Assembly (NCBI RefSeq): GCF_003671495.1
Contig: NZ_RCHN01000042.1
Location: 1-64,000, forward strand
Direction of reading: 5' to 3'
DNA length: 64,000 nt
DNA from: Ketobacter sp.
GTDB taxonomy: Bacteria; Pseudomonadota; Gammaproteobacteria; Pseudomonadales; Ketobacteraceae
A program made the position numbers and the translations under genes. The first letter of the stretch is position 1, and every line of letters starts with the position of its first letter. Shown one piece after another: positions 62,838-64,000 of the stretch. Under the pieces are notes generated by a model. It ran no database searches. It saw only the letters and a list, made by a program, of their open reading frames with translations, and was not told where the DNA came from.

Positions 62838-64000
62838 ATGGACACCATTCAAGTTCGCGGTGCACGCACACACAACCTGAAAAACATCAGCCTGGATATT
62901 CCCAGGGACAAATTTATCGTCATCACAGGACTGTCGGGTTCCGGCAAGTCCTCCCTGGCATTCGACACCCTCTATGCGGAGGGTCAGCGCCGCTATGTGG
63001 AATCCCTCTCCACCTATGCCCGCCAGTTTTTATCGCTGATGGAAAAGCCGGATGTGGACCACATCGAAGGCCTGTCCCCGGCCATTTCCATCGAGCAGAA
63101 GAGCACCTCGCACAACCCCCGCTCCACGGTGGGCACCATCACCGAGATCTACGATTACCTGCGCCTGCTGTTCGCCCGGGTGGGCACCCCCCGCTGCCCG
63201 GACCATGATCTTCCCCTGGAAGCCCAGACCATCAGCGAGATGGTGGACGACGTCATGGCGCTGTCCGGGGAAAACCGCTATATGCTGCTGGCGCCCGTAA
63301 TCCAGGACAAGAAAGGTGAACACCTGCATCTGTTTGAAGAACTGCGGGCCGACGGATTTATTCGGGCCCGTATCGACGGCATTGTGGTGGACCTGGATCA
63401 GCTCCCCAAGATCGATAAAAAGCGCAAACACACCATCGAAGTGGTGGTGGACCGCTTTAAGGTCAAGGAAGGCATGGAACTGCGCCTGGCTGAATCCTTC
63501 GAAACCGCCCTCAATATGGCCGCCGGTACCGCGCTGGTGGTAAATATGGATCAGCCCCGGGAAACGCTGCTGTTCTCCTCCAAATTCGCCTGCCCGGTTT
63601 GTAACTACGCCCTCAGCGAACTGGAACCCCGTCTGTTTTCCTTTAACAACCCCGCCGGCGCCTGCAGCACCTGCGATGGCCTGGGGGTAAACCAGTTTTT
63701 TGACGAGGACGCCATTGTGGTCTCTGCCGAACTCAGCCTGGCGGAAGGGGCCATCAAGGGCTGGGACCGGCGCAGTGTTTACTACTTTCAAATGCTGAAC
63801 TCCCTGGCAGACCACGTGGGCTTCGACATCGACAAGCCCTTTGGCAAACTCAGCAAGAAAGCCCGCCAGGTGATTCTGCACGGCAGCGGCAACGATCCGG
63901 TGCCGTTCCGCTATCTGAACGACAGGGGCGACGTGATCACCCGCAACCACCCCTTCGAAGGCATCATTCCCAACATGGAACGCCGCTACCGTGAGACGGA
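62838..64000 (+). CDS. uvrA: UvrA excinuclease ABC subunit A, N-terminal part (cut by window edge)
   Basis: UvrA recognises bulky DNA damage as a dimer ABC-ATPase. The first 387 codons are in the window: [19 protein letters not shown], Walker [39 protein letters not shown], and the first zinc-finger part (ACSTCDGLG, following [19 protein letters not shown]). The rest lies beyond the edge. ATG 62838 is preceded by GGGGGA. A TATACT -10 box is at 62806-62811 without a good -35. No LexA box (CTGT-N8-ACAG) was seen between it and the MFS gene. Confidence 0.96.
   Translation, partial: MDTIQVRGARTHNLKNISLDIPRDKFIVITGLSGSGKSSLAFDTLYAEGQRRYVESLSTYARQFLSLMEKPDVDHIEGLSPAISIEQKSTSHNPRSTVGTITEIYDYLRLLFARVGTPRCPDHDLPLEAQTISEMVDDVMALSGENRYMLLAPVIQDKKGEHLHLFEELRADGFIRARIDGIVVDLDQLPKIDKKRKHTIEVVVDRFKVKEGMELRLAESFETALNMAAGTALVVNMDQPRETLLFSSKFACPVCNYALSELEPRLFSFNNPAGACSTCDGLGVNQFFDEDAIVVSAELSLAEGAIKGWDRRSVYYFQMLNSLADHVGFDIDKPFGKLSKKARQVILHGSGNDPVPFRYLNDRGDVITRNHPFEGIIPNMERRYRET

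Overview
The window looks like ordinary chromosome from a gammaproteobacterium. The composition is GC-rich (roughly mid-50s percent, judged by eye). Supporting marks are a divergent rplU/ispB pair, a bioB-bioF-bioH-bioC-bioD operon divergent from comF, a type II secretion gspC/gspD pair, ssb and uvrA near each other, and FolE2, RhlB and SrkA homologues. ETF-ubiquinone oxidoreductase, a large acyl-CoA dehydrogenase with a PsrA-like operator upstream, and an AlkS/MalT-type regulator fit a lipid- or alkane-using marine relative of Alcanivorax, Ketobacter or Marinobacter. The genus cannot be fixed from the sequence alone. No insertion sequence, prophage, CRISPR array or clear genomic island was seen.

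Layout. 1-6.8 kb: edge of rplU, ispB, tRNA-Pro(CGG), then two large membrane sensor kinases (MASE1/CHASE type and 7TMR-DISM hybrid type). 7-11 kb: ETF-QO, a shortened LuxR/MalT-like ATPase regulator and a small zinc-ribbon protein. 11-16.3 kb: EVE-domain protein, a minus-strand pyrC / NADH-dehydrogenase-like / peptide deformylase operon, a tandem pterin-synthase-fold protein and a globin. 16.5-20 kb: thrS directly followed by cysS, an unusual order. 20-30 kb: the most accessory-looking block. It holds two periplasmic binding-protein-like genes converging on a racemase / DUF917 / TonB-receptor operon, then a divergent histidine kinase, lone receiver and receiver-GGDEF operon. 30-43 kb: a lipoprotein esterase, folE2, membrane proteins, a lytic transglycosylase, LemA with an M48 protease, a FemAB-like protein, a cupin, a methyltransferase, rhlB, MarR and an acyltransferase.

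43-48 kb: a secreted four-repeat cysteine protein with no recognised family, an acyl-CoA dehydrogenase, and a putative metalloprotease with a small flagellar-rod-like protein. 48-53 kb: the biotin operon, with a well-matched BirA-type operator over its promoter and a hairpin across the bioB/bioF junction. 53-64 kb: comF, srkA, a PanE-like reductase, a YkgJ-like protein, gspN-gspC-gspD, ssb, a YajR-like transporter and the 5' part of uvrA.

How the parts may work together. The biotin genes form one BirA-controlled unit covering pimeloyl-ACP priming (BioC, BioH) and ring assembly (BioF, BioD, BioB); bioA is not here. The 20-30 kb block reads as an outer-membrane uptake, periplasmic binding, cytoplasmic enzyme and c-di-GMP signalling locus for an unknown, possibly hydantoin-like, ligand. 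That reading is inferred from gene families and adjacency only. The best candidates for undescribed biology are this block and the cysteine-repeat protein at 43193-44623.
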